Source of the DNA: Deltaproteobacteria bacterium
GTDB lineage: Bacteria; Myxococcota_A; UBA796; GCA-2862545
Direction of reading: 5' to 3'
Assembly (NCBI GenBank): GCA_007693595.1
Contig: REDI01000029.1
Location: 1 to 56,288 of the forward strand
DNA length: 56,288 nucleotides
In this document: in pieces, positions 8,587 through 18,300 of the stretch
Position numbering within the stretch: position 1 is the first letter of the stretch
Layout: the number at the start of each line of letters is the position of its first letter
Position numbers and translations under genes: made by a program
Notes under the pieces: generated by a model
Told to the model about the DNA's origin: nothing
The model's input: only the letters and a program-made list of their open reading frames with translations
Databases searched by the model: none

Positions 8587-9052
8587 CCCAGTGTAGTCTT
8601 GCCAGGTCTTCATCGTTGGCGAGTCGAGCATACTTCTCACGGGCCTTGTCATCGCAGGATAGCAGGCGATACTCAGCGGCTTCAACGGCGCAGGAGACCA
8701 GATGCTTGTCCTCTCTGGCTACCTCGGCGTCGCCTCCTGTGAGGTTCTCCCCGATCAGCTCTTCGACCCACTCCGCATCGAGGTCTTCCCTCAAGCGGTC
8801 GACGCGTCGCCGCTCCAACATGCGGACGAGCCATCTGCGACCTGAGCTACCCCGTGGGACGTGTCTGTCCCACTCGGCGATGAGTTTGGGCGAGAACACT
8901 GCGATGTGGCCAGCGTCGTAGAACGCCTTCAGGCATAGAGCGATCCTCAAGGCCCGCTCGTCGATAGGCTGACCGCGTTCCGCGCGACCTTGGTCTGCGG
9001 CTGCGCGCCCCACGTCGGCGTCGACCACAAGCCTTCTTCCTTTGCCCCTCAT
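8498..9052 (-). CDS. PIN-like nuclease, partner of the ATPase
   Basis: This 184-residue protein has a PIN-like arrangement of acidic residues: D11 and D13 in VVDADV, D31/E32, E114/D115 in REDKHL, and D134/D135 in LLSCDDKA. PIN domains are metal-dependent RNases. The family match is from pattern only and the N-terminal half is divergent. The start chosen is the ATG whose A is shared with the TGA of the ATPase gene (TGATG overlap). A longer form starting at 9088 is possible, but the coupling favours this one. With the upstream ATPase it forms a two-gene cassette of the kind found in defence islands, where an ATPase sensor probably controls the nuclease. That mechanism is inferred. Confidence 0.7.
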   Translation of the reverse strand: MRGKGRRLVVDADVGRAAADQGRAERGQPIDERALRIALCLKAFYDAGHIAVFSPKLIAEWDRHVPRGSSGRRWLVRMLERRRVDRLREDLDAEWVEELIGENLTGGDAEVAREDKHLVSCAVEAAEYRLLSCDDKAREKYARLANDEDLARLHWVNPSWPTCKDWLLERAPDRPKWTLLEIAT

Positions 9053-10467
9053 CAGCCGTCCCCATGTCCGAAGGCATGGTCGAGCCACTCCTCGTCGGCC
9101 TCCGCCTCGACCTCGCTGAAGTCGATCGGCCAGTCCCCGAAGGCTCCGGTGGAATCGAGCTCCGCGAGCTTGACCTTGGAGTAACCCGACTCTGGATCGC
9201 GCTCGAACCAGTGCAGTGCAACGTCATCTTTACGCAGCCCACCGGGCTTCGCGATCGCCGTCTGAACGGCGCGCAGGACCATACGGCTGTGGGTCTCGAC
9301 CACGATCCGGACGCCGCGGGTGGCGGAACGCGCGAGCAAGAGGCCCATCTGGTACTGAGCCTTGGGATGGAGGTGGAGCTCGGGCTGTTCGATATAGACG
9401 ACCTGACCCTTCTTCGCGGCTGTCAACGCTACGACGACGGGTAAGACCTGCGATACGCCGAAGCCTACGTCCGCGATGTCCACCAGGTCATGCGCGCCGC
9501 CTTGCTGCGCTAGGGGGAGCCTTCCGACCTTCAGCTCTACCTCGGCGGCGCTGACCCTTTTTGCTTGTACCTTCCAGGACAGCCCGAGAGCCTTGAGGTC
9601 GTCGTTGACTTGGGCGAGTTCTGCCCCTCCTTGATCTTGCCAGCCGACCACCATGCTGGCTACATAAGCGGTGAAGGGCCCGGGTACTTGTGTGACGCGC
9701 ATCTTTGACTCGACTCTAGCGGCTTCATAACTTCGTTCTCGATGCCCTCGCAGGCCGGGCAGGTGAAGGATGGACTGAAGCCACATCAGGTGCGGGGCCA
9801 CCGGGTCGATGATCCCTCGAAGCTTTGTATGTGGCTCGGATGCGACAGCGAGGATGCGCGCGGAAAATCGGTCGGTGTTTACCTCGATGACCGTGCTCTC
9901 GGCTTGATTCAGGTCCTCCGTTTGGTTGGGATGCCACGCGTCAAACGCTCGGAGGAAGTCGTTGACCTGCATCTCTTCCGAGAAGGTGATCCACTCTTCG
10001 CCGATTCGCTGCGACACCTCCACCGGTGCGAGACCATAGTCCAATTTGCTTCGTGAACGTGGGCGAAAGGTGAGCCGAACTTGCGGCGAAGGTTTGCGCA
10101 TGATGCGATCGTCGGGGCCAGCCCACCGGAGGGCGCCCGGAATGGGGCCGAGGGTGAGCTCTACCGCCTCCCCGAGCTCATCTTGCCGACGACCTCGGGT
10201 CAGGAACTGGTCGGGCCGAGTGAACCGCACGTGCGGACCATCGAGGAGCAGCGGACCTGGATCGTAGGGGGACTCCAGGGTTTGTTTCATCATCAACAAG
10301 GGCTGCATCACGGATGACTTACCGCTGCTGTTCGCTCCCGCCAGTAGGGTTAGGGGGCGGAGGTAGATCCTTGCTGGGTCGCGGAGTGCCTTGAAGCCTG
10401 ACAGCTCGATCCAATCGGGCGGTGTCGGAGAACCTCGGCCCAATGTAGCGTTGCGGTATCGAGCCAT
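9052..10467 (-). CDS. AAA ATPase, DUF3696-like, of a two-gene defence-type cassette
   Basis: This 471-residue ABC/SMC-like ATPase has Walker A GANSSGKSS (44-52), a signature-like VGFGVSQ (334-340), Walker B VVYIEQPE (356-363) followed by LHLHPKAQ, and the His loop VVETHS (H393). The C-terminal tail with DWPIDF (445-450) resembles the DUF3696 domain. About 280 residues between Walker A and the signature are too short for long coiled coils, unlike Rad50. Such ATPases pair with nucleases in OLD/Gabija-like, PARIS-like and PIN-linked systems, where they sense phage or nucleic acid states. Here the partner is the overlapping PIN-like gene. Nothing directly shows anti-phage activity. The 195 bp upstream to the DrmD-like gene hold no gene I can support. 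Confidence 0.85.
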   Translation of the reverse strand: MARYRNATLGRGSPTPPDWIELSGFKALRDPARIYLRPLTLLAGANSSGKSSVMQPLLMMKQTLESPYDPGPLLLDGPHVRFTRPDQFLTRGRRQDELGEAVELTLGPIPGALRWAGPDDRIMRKPSPQVRLTFRPRSRSKLDYGLAPVEVSQRIGEEWITFSEEMQVNDFLRAFDAWHPNQTEDLNQAESTVIEVNTDRFSARILAVASEPHTKLRGIIDPVAPHLMWLQSILHLPGLRGHRERSYEAARVESKMRVTQVPGPFTAYVASMVVGWQDQGGAELAQVNDDLKALGLSWKVQAKRVSAAEVELKVGRLPLAQQGGAHDLVDIADVGFGVSQVLPVVVALTAAKKGQVVYIEQPELHLHPKAQYQMGLLLARSATRGVRIVVETHSRMVLRAVQTAIAKPGGLRKDDVALHWFERDPESGYSKVKLAELDSTGAFGDWPIDFSEVEAEADEEWLDHAFGHGDG

Positions 10468-10662
10468 GGCAGCTTCCGTACAAGGTTATGGGTTCGTAGT
10501 GAAGGTGGAAGTCATCATCGAGAGCCCCGATACAGCGTGGAGCCGATACACCGGGTCTTGCTCAGCACGTCCGGTAGGTAACGCGGGGAACCCTGTGGCG
10601 TTGATGCAGGATCCGTATCGCGACTGGATCCCTGGGAACAAGACGCCGGGCCCCGTCTGCGC

Positions 10663-13600
10663 TCACCCCCCCACCCACAGATACGTCAGCCCCACCGGCT
10701 CGAACCGATCCAGCACGACCTCGTAGCTGCGGCGGATCCGCGCCGGCTCCTCGCGGACCTCGGTGTCGAGGTTGTCGAGGCGCTCGGCCCACACGCGGCG
10801 GTCGCGCTGGTACTGCATGCGCTCCTCGACGCTGGCCTGCTCAAAGGCGAGGTCGAGCTGGGGCTGCTCCTGCATGCGCTCCTGGAGGCTGGCGCGCTGG
10901 CGGGCGAGGAGCTCGATCATGTCGCGGGACTCGCGCTCGCCGCGCTCGATGAGCTTGACGACGGCCTCGGCGCGGGCGGCTTCGGCGGTGGCCTTGAGGG
11001 CGGGCCAGAGGGCGGCGAAGTCGCTGTCGACGCGCTGGGAGATGCGGCGTCGCTCGCGGTCGTCGCGCAGGGGGCGGGGGTCGTGGGCCAGGGCCTCGTC
11101 GACCCAGGCGATGGTGGTGTCGCGGCCGGTGTCCTTGAAGACCGACAGGCCGGTGGTGGTGACCTCGGCGGCCAGCGCGATCAGGTCTTCGTGCAGGCGG
11201 GTCGCGCCGTGGCCAAAGAGGGAGAGGCGTCCAAAGAGGATCACCCGGCGGGTGCGCCCGTGGGGGTTGAGCAGGGCGGTGACGCGGGTGAGGTCGTGGG
11301 CGGCGAAGCCCTGGGCGCGAAAGCGGGCGAGGAGGCGCTTGACCAGGGGGTGGCCGAGGTGGAGCTGCACGGTGTCGGCGTCGAGGCGGTGGGCGGCGCG
11401 GAAGGCCACCGGACGCAAGGGTGGGGGGGGATCGAACCTCCCACGTTCGGTCACCTTCTCGCGCATGGGATCGAGGATGGCCTGCCAGGAGTCGTCGAGG
11501 GGGGGGAGGGCGAAGCGCGGCGGATCGGAGGGGGGCTCGACGGGGATCAGGCCCTCGCCGGTGTTCGAGACCAGGCGCAGGCCCAGATCGACGAGGGCCT
11601 GCAGGTGCTCGGGTCGGTAGGCCACGGCGCGGCGGGATCGCTCGAGCTGGCGGGTGAGCACGTCGAGATCGCCCTGGAGCTGGTCTGCGCCTTCGCCCTC
11701 GAGCTCCATGCGGGCGCGCTCGGCCTGGGCGTCGGGGGTGGTGAGGGCGTCGATCTCCGCCTCGTCGATCTGGCGGATCCCCCCTTGGAGGGCGTCGGCG
11801 AGCTTGGCGGAGATGACCTCGGAGAGGCTGCCCAGCTCCTCGCGGATCCGGTGCATCTTGTCGACGAGGTAGGCGAGCACGCGGTCCTCGGGGCGCGCGG
11901 GCAGGTGGAAGTAGTGGCACCACACGTCGTGGCTGGGCTGGAGCACTCGGTCGATGCGCCCGTTGCGCTGCTCGATGCGGCTCGGGTTCCAAGGCAGGTC
12001 GAAGTGAAAGAGATCGGTGCAGTGGGCCTGGAGGTTGATGCCTTCGCGGGCGGCGTCGGTGGCGAGGAGGATCCGCAGGGGGTGCGTGGTGGGGTTGGTG
12101 TTGAAGGCGGTCTTGAGCTTCTCGCGCTTGGTCTCTCCGATCTGTCCGGTATAGACGCTGATCCGCTCGTGGGTCTCGGCGTAGAGGAGGCCGGGCAGCA
12201 CACGGCGCAGCCAGTTGAGGGTGTGCTGGTACTCGGTGAACACCACGACCCGGCGCGGGCCCCAGGTGCCGCCGGGGCAGAGGTTGTCGTTGATCCAGGC
12301 GGCGAGCTCGCGGGCGCGGGCGTCGGGCTTGGCGGCGTGGCGGGCGGCGAGGGTGAGCATCTCGTCGAGCAGGGCCAGCGCCTCGGGGCCGGGATCGAAG
12401 GAGGCGCGCTCCACGAAGGCCTCCTCCTCGGCATCGCGCTGGTCCTCGGTGAGCTCGGCGTCGGGATCGGGGGCGCCCAGGCCACGGGGGGCGCTGGTGA
12501 GGTGCTTGCGGGCGCCTTTTTCGTGGGCACGCAGGGTGTGGTGAAAGGCCTCGACGCTCGACAGCAGGCGCTTGTGCAGGTTTACGACGACGAGGGCGCG
12601 GGCGTTGCGCTCTTTCTTGGGGAGGTCGCGCAGGCAGGCGCGGTACAGCGTGTCGTAGCGGCCGAGCAGGTGCGCGAGCTGGATCTCGGGCGCGTCTTGG
12701 GGCACGTCAAGGGTGTGATCGACGAGGTGTCGCCGGGGCAGGCCTCCCACGGTCTCACGCAGGTGACGCTTGAGCCGCCGCACCATGATCGGCGCGAGCT
12801 CCTTGGCCGAGGCGATGGGCACGCCCGAGGTGAACCGCTGGGGATCGAGCAGGTGCAGCAGCGAGGCGAAGGAGGTGGAGTGCCCGTTGTGCGGGGTGGC
12901 GGAGAGGAAGAGCCGGTGCTCGAAGTGGCCGGCGATCTGGCGGATCGCCCGCGTGGTGCGCGAGTCGGCGGGGTAGAGGCTGCCGGTGCTCGGCGCGACC
13001 TGGTGGCACTCGTCGAGGATGAGCAGGGATCGACCTCCCCAGCTCTTGAGGGCCGAGAGCAGCAGCTCGAGGTGCTGGTTGCTGTGCCGCTTACGGGTGC
13101 CGCGCAGCCGCGCATACGAGACGATGAACCGGCTATGCGTGGTCCACGGGTTGATGCTGAACCCCCGCTCCCGCCGCCTCGCCGTTACATAGTCGCGGTC
13201 ATACAGCGCAAACCGAAGGCCGAACCGCTGCTCCAGCTCCTCTTGCCACTGGACGGTCACCGCCGGCGGGCACACGACGAGCACCCGGTCGATGCGCTGG
13301 CGCAGCAGCAGCTCCTGCAACACCAGCCCGGCCTCGATGGTCTTGCCCAGGCCCACGTCGTCGGCGATGAACAGGTTGACCCTCGGCAGCTCCAGGGCCT
13401 TGCGCAGCGGCTCGAGCTGGTACTCCTTGAGGTCGATGCCGGCCCGGAACGGCGCCTGGAGGAGCCGTCGATCGGTGCTCGTCACCGCGTTCCAGCGGAT
13501 CGCGTTGAGGTAGGCCCCGAACAGCACCGGATCGTCGATCTGCCCCCCGGGGGCCGACAGCCGAGGGGTCTCGGGCTCGATCTGTGCGTCGAGCTCGTGG

Positions 13601-13770
13601 TGCCACAAGACCTCGGCGGCCTCGCCGGTCGAGCCGTCCTCCAGGCAGGACAGGCGCACCAGGGGGGAGTGGCGCGTGTACGAGGGCGTGTCGACCTGCT
13701 CGACGAGCCAGCGGCGCTGGCGCACCCGCACGACCTGGCCGGGAGCAGGGGTAGGAGGGAGATCGATCAT
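10663..13770 (-). CDS. drmD: SNF2-family helicase, DrmD-type (DISARM class 1), without other DISARM genes
   Basis: This 1035-residue superfamily 2 helicase has motif I DDVGLGKTIEAG (about 135-146), the DEAx box LILDECHQ (about 250), motif III SATPHNGH (about 290), and in the second RecA lobe VVVFTEYQHTLNWL, TDAAREGINLQ and RNGRIDR (about 600). The N-terminal 100 residues (PGQVVRVRQRRWLV, then LVRLSCLEDGSTGEAAEVLW) match the start of DrmD, the SNF2 helicase of class 1 DISARM anti-phage systems. DISARM also needs DrmA, DrmB, DrmC and a DNA methylase; none is here, though they could lie outside the window only if the locus had been split. It may act alone, with the neighbouring ATPase/PIN pair, or be a general RapA/HepA-like helicase. 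Confidence 0.8.
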   Translation of the reverse strand: MIDLPPTPAPGQVVRVRQRRWLVEQVDTPSYTRHSPLVRLSCLEDGSTGEAAEVLWHHELDAQIEPETPRLSAPGGQIDDPVLFGAYLNAIRWNAVTSTDRRLLQAPFRAGIDLKEYQLEPLRKALELPRVNLFIADDVGLGKTIEAGLVLQELLLRQRIDRVLVVCPPAVTVQWQEELEQRFGLRFALYDRDYVTARRRERGFSINPWTTHSRFIVSYARLRGTRKRHSNQHLELLLSALKSWGGRSLLILDECHQVAPSTGSLYPADSRTTRAIRQIAGHFEHRLFLSATPHNGHSTSFASLLHLLDPQRFTSGVPIASAKELAPIMVRRLKRHLRETVGGLPRRHLVDHTLDVPQDAPEIQLAHLLGRYDTLYRACLRDLPKKERNARALVVVNLHKRLLSSVEAFHHTLRAHEKGARKHLTSAPRGLGAPDPDAELTEDQRDAEEEAFVERASFDPGPEALALLDEMLTLAARHAAKPDARARELAAWINDNLCPGGTWGPRRVVVFTEYQHTLNWLRRVLPGLLYAETHERISVYTGQIGETKREKLKTAFNTNPTTHPLRILLATDAAREGINLQAHCTDLFHFDLPWNPSRIEQRNGRIDRVLQPSHDVWCHYFHLPARPEDRVLAYLVDKMHRIREELGSLSEVISAKLADALQGGIRQIDEAEIDALTTPDAQAERARMELEGEGADQLQGDLDVLTRQLERSRRAVAYRPEHLQALVDLGLRLVSNTGEGLIPVEPPSDPPRFALPPLDDSWQAILDPMREKVTERGRFDPPPPLRPVAFRAAHRLDADTVQLHLGHPLVKRLLARFRAQGFAAHDLTRVTALLNPHGRTRRVILFGRLSLFGHGATRLHEDLIALAAEVTTTGLSVFKDTGRDTTIAWVDEALAHDPRPLRDDRERRRISQRVDSDFAALWPALKATAEAARAEAVVKLIERGERESRDMIELLARQRASLQERMQEQPQLDLAFEQASVEERMQYQRDRRVWAERLDNLDTEVREEPARIRRSYEVVLDRFEPVGLTYLWVGG

Positions 13771-14442
13771 GAGGCAGCGACCTGGGCGAGAGGGCAGGGG
13801 ACAGGCCGAACCGACGCCCCGCGCTGCCCCCCATGACGGCTTGGTGGGGGGAGTATAGCAGGGGGAGGCGCCGTGATGGCGCGCTCGTTCACGGAGCGAA
13901 GGCCCATCGGAGACGTCTTCGGCTGGTGGACGATGTTCGTCGCCGACGGGCTGCCCATGCGCGGCTTCAACAGGTCCGACGCGGGCTGCGCCGAGCAGAC
14001 TCGAACCAAGGAGGCCAGAAGGAGGAGACGGCTCACTTGGGCGCCACGCGCGGTCGAGCGGCCAGCCTCGAACACCGTAGTCGCTTTAACTTCGGACCTT
14101 GGGGACCGTAGTCGCTGTAACTTCGGACCTGAAGCCGATCCCACGTTCGTCGAGAGCCGCCAACATCGATAGAAGCTTGTGAATGGTGGAGAGCCACTCT
14201 CTTGGCCCTGTACATCTCCGAAGTTGAGCCGACTACGGTGCGGCACCTCCGAAGTTGAGCCGACTACGGTCCGGCGAGGCCGCTACTCGCGTGACTGGGA
14301 CCCCCACCGGCTCCGTCGACTAGGGGGTGTCGGAGCCCCTCGCCGCAGGTGGGGGCTCGGAACTCTGAGGTCCCCCACACTGTCCCCGAGACGGCTCGGT
14401 CGGGGGAATGGGTCAAGGCGTCCAGGCGAGCGCTCGGGCGGC
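13771..14442. other. 672-bp region without a recognisable gene, island edge
   Basis: Several short open frames cross this stretch on both strands, but none has a ribosome-binding site with sensible codon use or a known motif. It separates the accessory island from the lipoprotein and metal-efflux genes. Its only clear structure is the inverted set of 23-26 bp motifs described in the next entry. The stretch right of that set (14271-14442) shows nothing further. Confidence 0.6.
14074..14270. repeat. two inverted pairs of a 23-bp motif with 31-bp period
   Basis: The motif ACCGTAGTCG..T.AACTTCGGA occurs four times. Two copies run forward at 14074-14099 and 14105-14130, and two in reverse at 14217-14239 and 14248-14270. 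The start-to-start distance is 31 bp within each pair. The two forward copies differ at one base over 26, and the two reverse copies are identical over 23. Multiple subterminal repeats in inverted orientation are typical of transposase-binding ends in IS21-like and Tn7-like elements, so this may be a 197-bp non-autonomous remnant. Four operator sites for a regulator would also fit. No target-site duplication is obvious. Confidence 0.75.
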
Positions 14443-15210
14443 TCACTGCTCGATGCACAACAGCCGCGCGTAGTGGGTGCAGTCGGCGACCTGGGTGTTG
14501 GTCCATGCGCTCGCGGACTCCGCCTCGACCATGGTGCCGTAGGTGCCCCATGGCGGAGCTCCCTCGAAAGAATAGCTCCAGCGGTCGCAATGGGAGCCGG
14601 TGGACTGTCCGTAGCGATCGGTTCCAGTCCAGATGAACCGGCTGTCCTCGGGGATCGCTTCGCCGAACTCATCGAGGTCGACGATCTCGTCGAGTCCGTG
14701 GATCCACAGGTGCGCCAGCGAGGAGATCACGACGGTCTCTCCGTCGGTCAGATGCCACGGCGCGTGATCTTCGAGCCGGTCTCGGACGGGATGTCCTGGC
14801 TCGGACAGCCAGGCGACCCAGCGCCCGTCCAGGCCCGCCAAGTGGGCGTGCATGCTGCACACCAGGTCTGCGCTCTGGGTCGAGGTGTCGGCGAACGGGG
14901 TCGTGAAGTCGGGGAAGTAGAGCTCAGACGTAAGGAAGATGAGCTTCTCGCCCTCGCGTCGGGGCGGGGGTTCTTCGGTGTGATCACCACCCGAGCTCCC
15001 ACCCGCACTCGAGCCGTCCGTACCTTCGCTCTCCTCGGGAACGGTCCCGCGTTCTTGACTATCGACCGCGTCGCTCGTCTCGGTGACGTGCCCGTCGTCC
15101 GTGGGGGGGGTGTAAGGGCTGTGGCCAGGCTGGCCTTCGGTTCCTTCAGCGTGACAGCCCAGGCACAGCAGGGCTGCGAGGGGGAGCAGGGCCAGGGGGG
15201 TGCGGACCAT
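14443..15210 (-). CDS. lipoprotein with a DUF1554-like lectin-type domain
   Basis: This 255-residue surface lipoprotein has the lipobox LCLGC (lipidated Cys19). A Ser/Asp/Glu/Thr-rich linker covers roughly residues 25-85 and holds the globular domain away from the membrane. The C-terminal domain (about 90-255) has the order typical of DUF1554 proteins from Leptospira and myxobacteria: a leading LIFLTSELYFPDF, then CSMHA, a Gly-rich turn LDGRWVAWLS, RDRL, WHLTDG, FIWTGTDRYG, CDRWSY and a final Cys pair ending LLCIEQ. The domain probably binds a ligand outside the cell; the ligand is not known. The ATG at 15210 was chosen over the one five codons upstream because GGAGG lies 8 bp before it. Confidence 0.8.
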   Translation of the reverse strand: MVRTPLALLPLAALLCLGCHAEGTEGQPGHSPYTPPTDDGHVTETSDAVDSQERGTVPEESEGTDGSSAGGSSGGDHTEEPPPRREGEKLIFLTSELYFPDFTTPFADTSTQSADLVCSMHAHLAGLDGRWVAWLSEPGHPVRDRLEDHAPWHLTDGETVVISSLAHLWIHGLDEIVDLDEFGEAIPEDSRFIWTGTDRYGQSTGSHCDRWSYSFEGAPPWGTYGTMVEAESASAWTNTQVADCTHYARLLCIEQ

Positions 15211-15327
15211 CGTGGTGTCCTCCATCGCGGGTCGCCAGGAAGGTCAGACGGCTACCGAGTCACCCTCATCGATCGGGTTCGTCACGGTTGGTCAGCGTGG
15301 GTATGTCATGGAACCGCACCAGGGGTT

Positions 15328-18300
15328 TCAACGCTGCTCACTCGTCCGGGGCGGATCTCGCCACCACCGTCCACACACCGCTGGCAAGACCCCCAGCGTG
15401 AGCACCGTGCTGGTGATAAGTCCGCCGATGATCACGGTCGCGAGGGGGCGCTGCACCTCGGCGCCGAGCCCGCTGGACAGGGCCATGGGGACGAAGCCGA
15501 GCCCTGCGATGGTGGCGGTCAACAGCACGGGGCGAAAGCGCTCGACCGCCCCACGCCAGGCGGCTTCGTCGGGAGGGTACTGGCCTCGGAGCTCACCGAT
15601 CCGGGTCACCAGCACGATCCCGTTCATCACCGCGATCCCGAACAAGGCGATGAAGCCGATCACCGCCGACATCGAGATCGGCAGCCCCCGCACCCACAGC
15701 GCCAGGATCCCTCCGCCGATCGCGATCGGGACGTTGGCCGCGATGATCATCGCAGGTCTAAGGCCCCCGAGGGCCATGCGCAGCAAGACGAGCACCCCGA
15801 GCAGCACCAGGGGGGCGATCGCGGCGGTCTGCCAGGCGGCGGCTCGAAGCTGCTCGTACTCTCCGCTCCACGCTGTCCATGTCGAGGGGGGCAGCTCCAC
15901 CGCGCGGAGGGCGGCGCTGGCCTCCCGCACGAATCCACCCACGTCGCGTCCACGGACGTTGGCGAGCACGGTGACCCTCCGGCGGCCGCCGTCTCGCTTG
16001 ATGACGGCCGCCATGGGGACCCTTCGGACGGTCGCGACCTCGGAGAGGGGCACGGCCCGACCGCTCGGCAGGGCGAGGGGCAGCTCCGCGAACGGGACGT
16101 CTCGGGGCAGGTCGAGGCGTAGCACGATCGCGTCCCGGAACTCCTTGCGCAGGACCTCGGCCACGGCACGACCCGCCTGGGCGGCCTCGACCAGGGTGAG
16201 CACTTGGTCCGCGTGGATCCCCAGGCGGGCGGCCCGGATCGGATCGACCTCGACCTCGACCGTGGTCAGGCCCTCGACCGAGGGAGCCCGAACGTCCGCC
16301 GCGCCTGGGATACTCTCGAGGACCGCCGCGATCTCCCGGCCCTTACGCAGCAGCTCCTCGAGGTCATTGCCGTAGATCGACAGGCCGACATCCGACGGGA
16401 TCCCCTCCAGAAGCTCGGAGAACCGCATCTCGATCGGCTGGGTGAAGGTGATGAGGGTGTCGGGGTCGGCATGCTCGACGGCCTCGACGAGCTCCTCGAC
16501 CAGGCGGTCGAGCGTCGGGGCGGTGGTCCAGGTGTGACGTGGATGAAGCTTGATCATCACGTCGGACTCGCCCATGCCCATCGGGTCGGTGGCCAGGGTC
16601 GGAGAGCCGGTCCGGGTGGCGACCGCCGCGACTTCGGGGAAGGCGAGCAGGGCCCGCTCGACGCGGGTGGTACGGGCGAGGGCTTCGGGGGGCGAGATGC
16701 TGGGCAGCCGATCGGTCTGCAGGACCAGGTCGCCTTCTTCCAGACGCGGAACGAAGGCGACGCCCAACGTGGTGGCGACCCCCAAGCTTCCCACAAAGAC
16801 CAGCGCCGACGCGCCGGTGAGCAGCAGGGGGTGCCGCACCGAGAACCGCGCGAGGGCGGTGTACGGCCGGTCGAGGAGGCGGAGGAGGGAGGGAAGCTTT
16901 GAGCGACCTGGGTTGAGGATCAGCGAGCCCACCGCGGGGACCCAAGTCAGCGCCAGCAGGATCGCGGTTCCGACCGCGAGCACGACCGTGAGCGCCATAG
17001 GCCGGAAGAGGCGCCCCTCGGTACCGCCGAGCGCCAGGATCGGGAGGTAGACGAGCATCAGCACGGCGCTGGCGAAGAGCACAGGTCGTCCCAGGCTCGC
17101 AGCCCGCTCCGCGTAGAGCCGCCGCTTGTCCGCCGCCGCCACCACCCCGAGCGCTACGAAGCCCTCGACGATGACGACCGCACCGTCCACGACGAGCCCG
17201 AAGTCGACCGCGCCGAGGCTCATCAGGTTGCCCGAGAATCCGAGGAGGTGCAGCCCGGCCAGCGCACCCACCATCGCCATGGGGATCACGCTCGCCACGA
17301 TCATGCCGGCGCGAAGGTCCCCCAAGAGCAGGAGCAGCACCACGATCACCAGCAGCCCGCCCTCGACTAGAGAGGTCCCCGCCGTGTTCAGAGTGCCCGC
17401 GATCAGCCGCTCCCGATCGTAGATCGCCTCAAGCTCGACCCCCTCGGGCAGCGAGGGCAGGATCTCGTCTACGCGATCTCGCACGTCACGGCTCACCTTG
17501 CGGGCGTCGCCTTCGGCGAGGAGCTGGACCATCACGAACAAGCCCTCTCCACGTCCGCTCACGGTGCCGATCCCGACCGTCAGCGGCTCCCCTTCGGCGA
17601 GGGTCGCGACATCGGCGAGCCGGATCGGACGAGGCCCGTCGCGGATCAAGATGTCCGCCAGCTCCTTGGCGGTGAGGGGGTTGGCGACCCCCCGCAGGGC
17701 CTCCTGCTCCGCCCCAGCAGGCAGGTAGCCGCCGCCTTCGACGCCGATCGCGCGCTGGATTGCGCTCTCGACCTCGTCGAGGTGAAGGCCTCGGGCGGCC
17801 AGGGCGTAGGGGTCGACCCGCACGTCGAGCTGGGGAGGGCGCGCGCCCCAGGCGTTGACCTCGACGACACCGGGCACAGCGCGGAGGCGAGGGGAGAGGT
17901 CGCGCTCGAGGATCCGGGTCAGCTCCCCGAGGCTGTGGCGATCAGAGGTGAGGGTGAACTGGTAGATCTCACCCAGGCCGGTGGTCGGGGGGGCGACCTC
18001 GGGGCGGCCGGTGCCTGCTGGGATCGATGCGCGGGCTTCAGCGACCCGCTCGGTGACGATCTGCCGTGCCCGCCAGAGGTCCGTCCCGTCTACGAAGTGC
18101 ACGGTGATCGCGCTGACCCCAGGCCGGCTGGTGCTGCGCAGGGCGGCCAAGCCCGGCGCGCCGGAGAGGAAGCGTTCCAGCGGGATCGTCACCAGCTTCT
18201 CGACCTCTTCGGTGCCCATGCCGGGGCTGGTAGTGAGCACCTGGACCTGGGTGTTGGTCAGGTCGGGGAAGGCGTCGAATCGGAGCTGGCTCGTCAGATA

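Noticed and set aside
11083-13836. 917-codon open frame on the plus strand opposite the DrmD-like helicase
   Set aside because: The minus strand encodes a complete helicase with all motifs in order; the opposite frame is Gly/Val/Glu-rich noise.
14074-14270. The four motif copies as a small CRISPR array
   Set aside because: Copies are in opposite orientations with 5-9 bp gaps inside pairs, which does not fit repeat-spacer structure.
14179-16122. 647-codon open frame on the plus strand across the repeat cluster, lipoprotein gene and pump gene
   Set aside because: It crosses two convincing minus-strand genes and the inverted repeats, and its composition is that of an antisense shadow.
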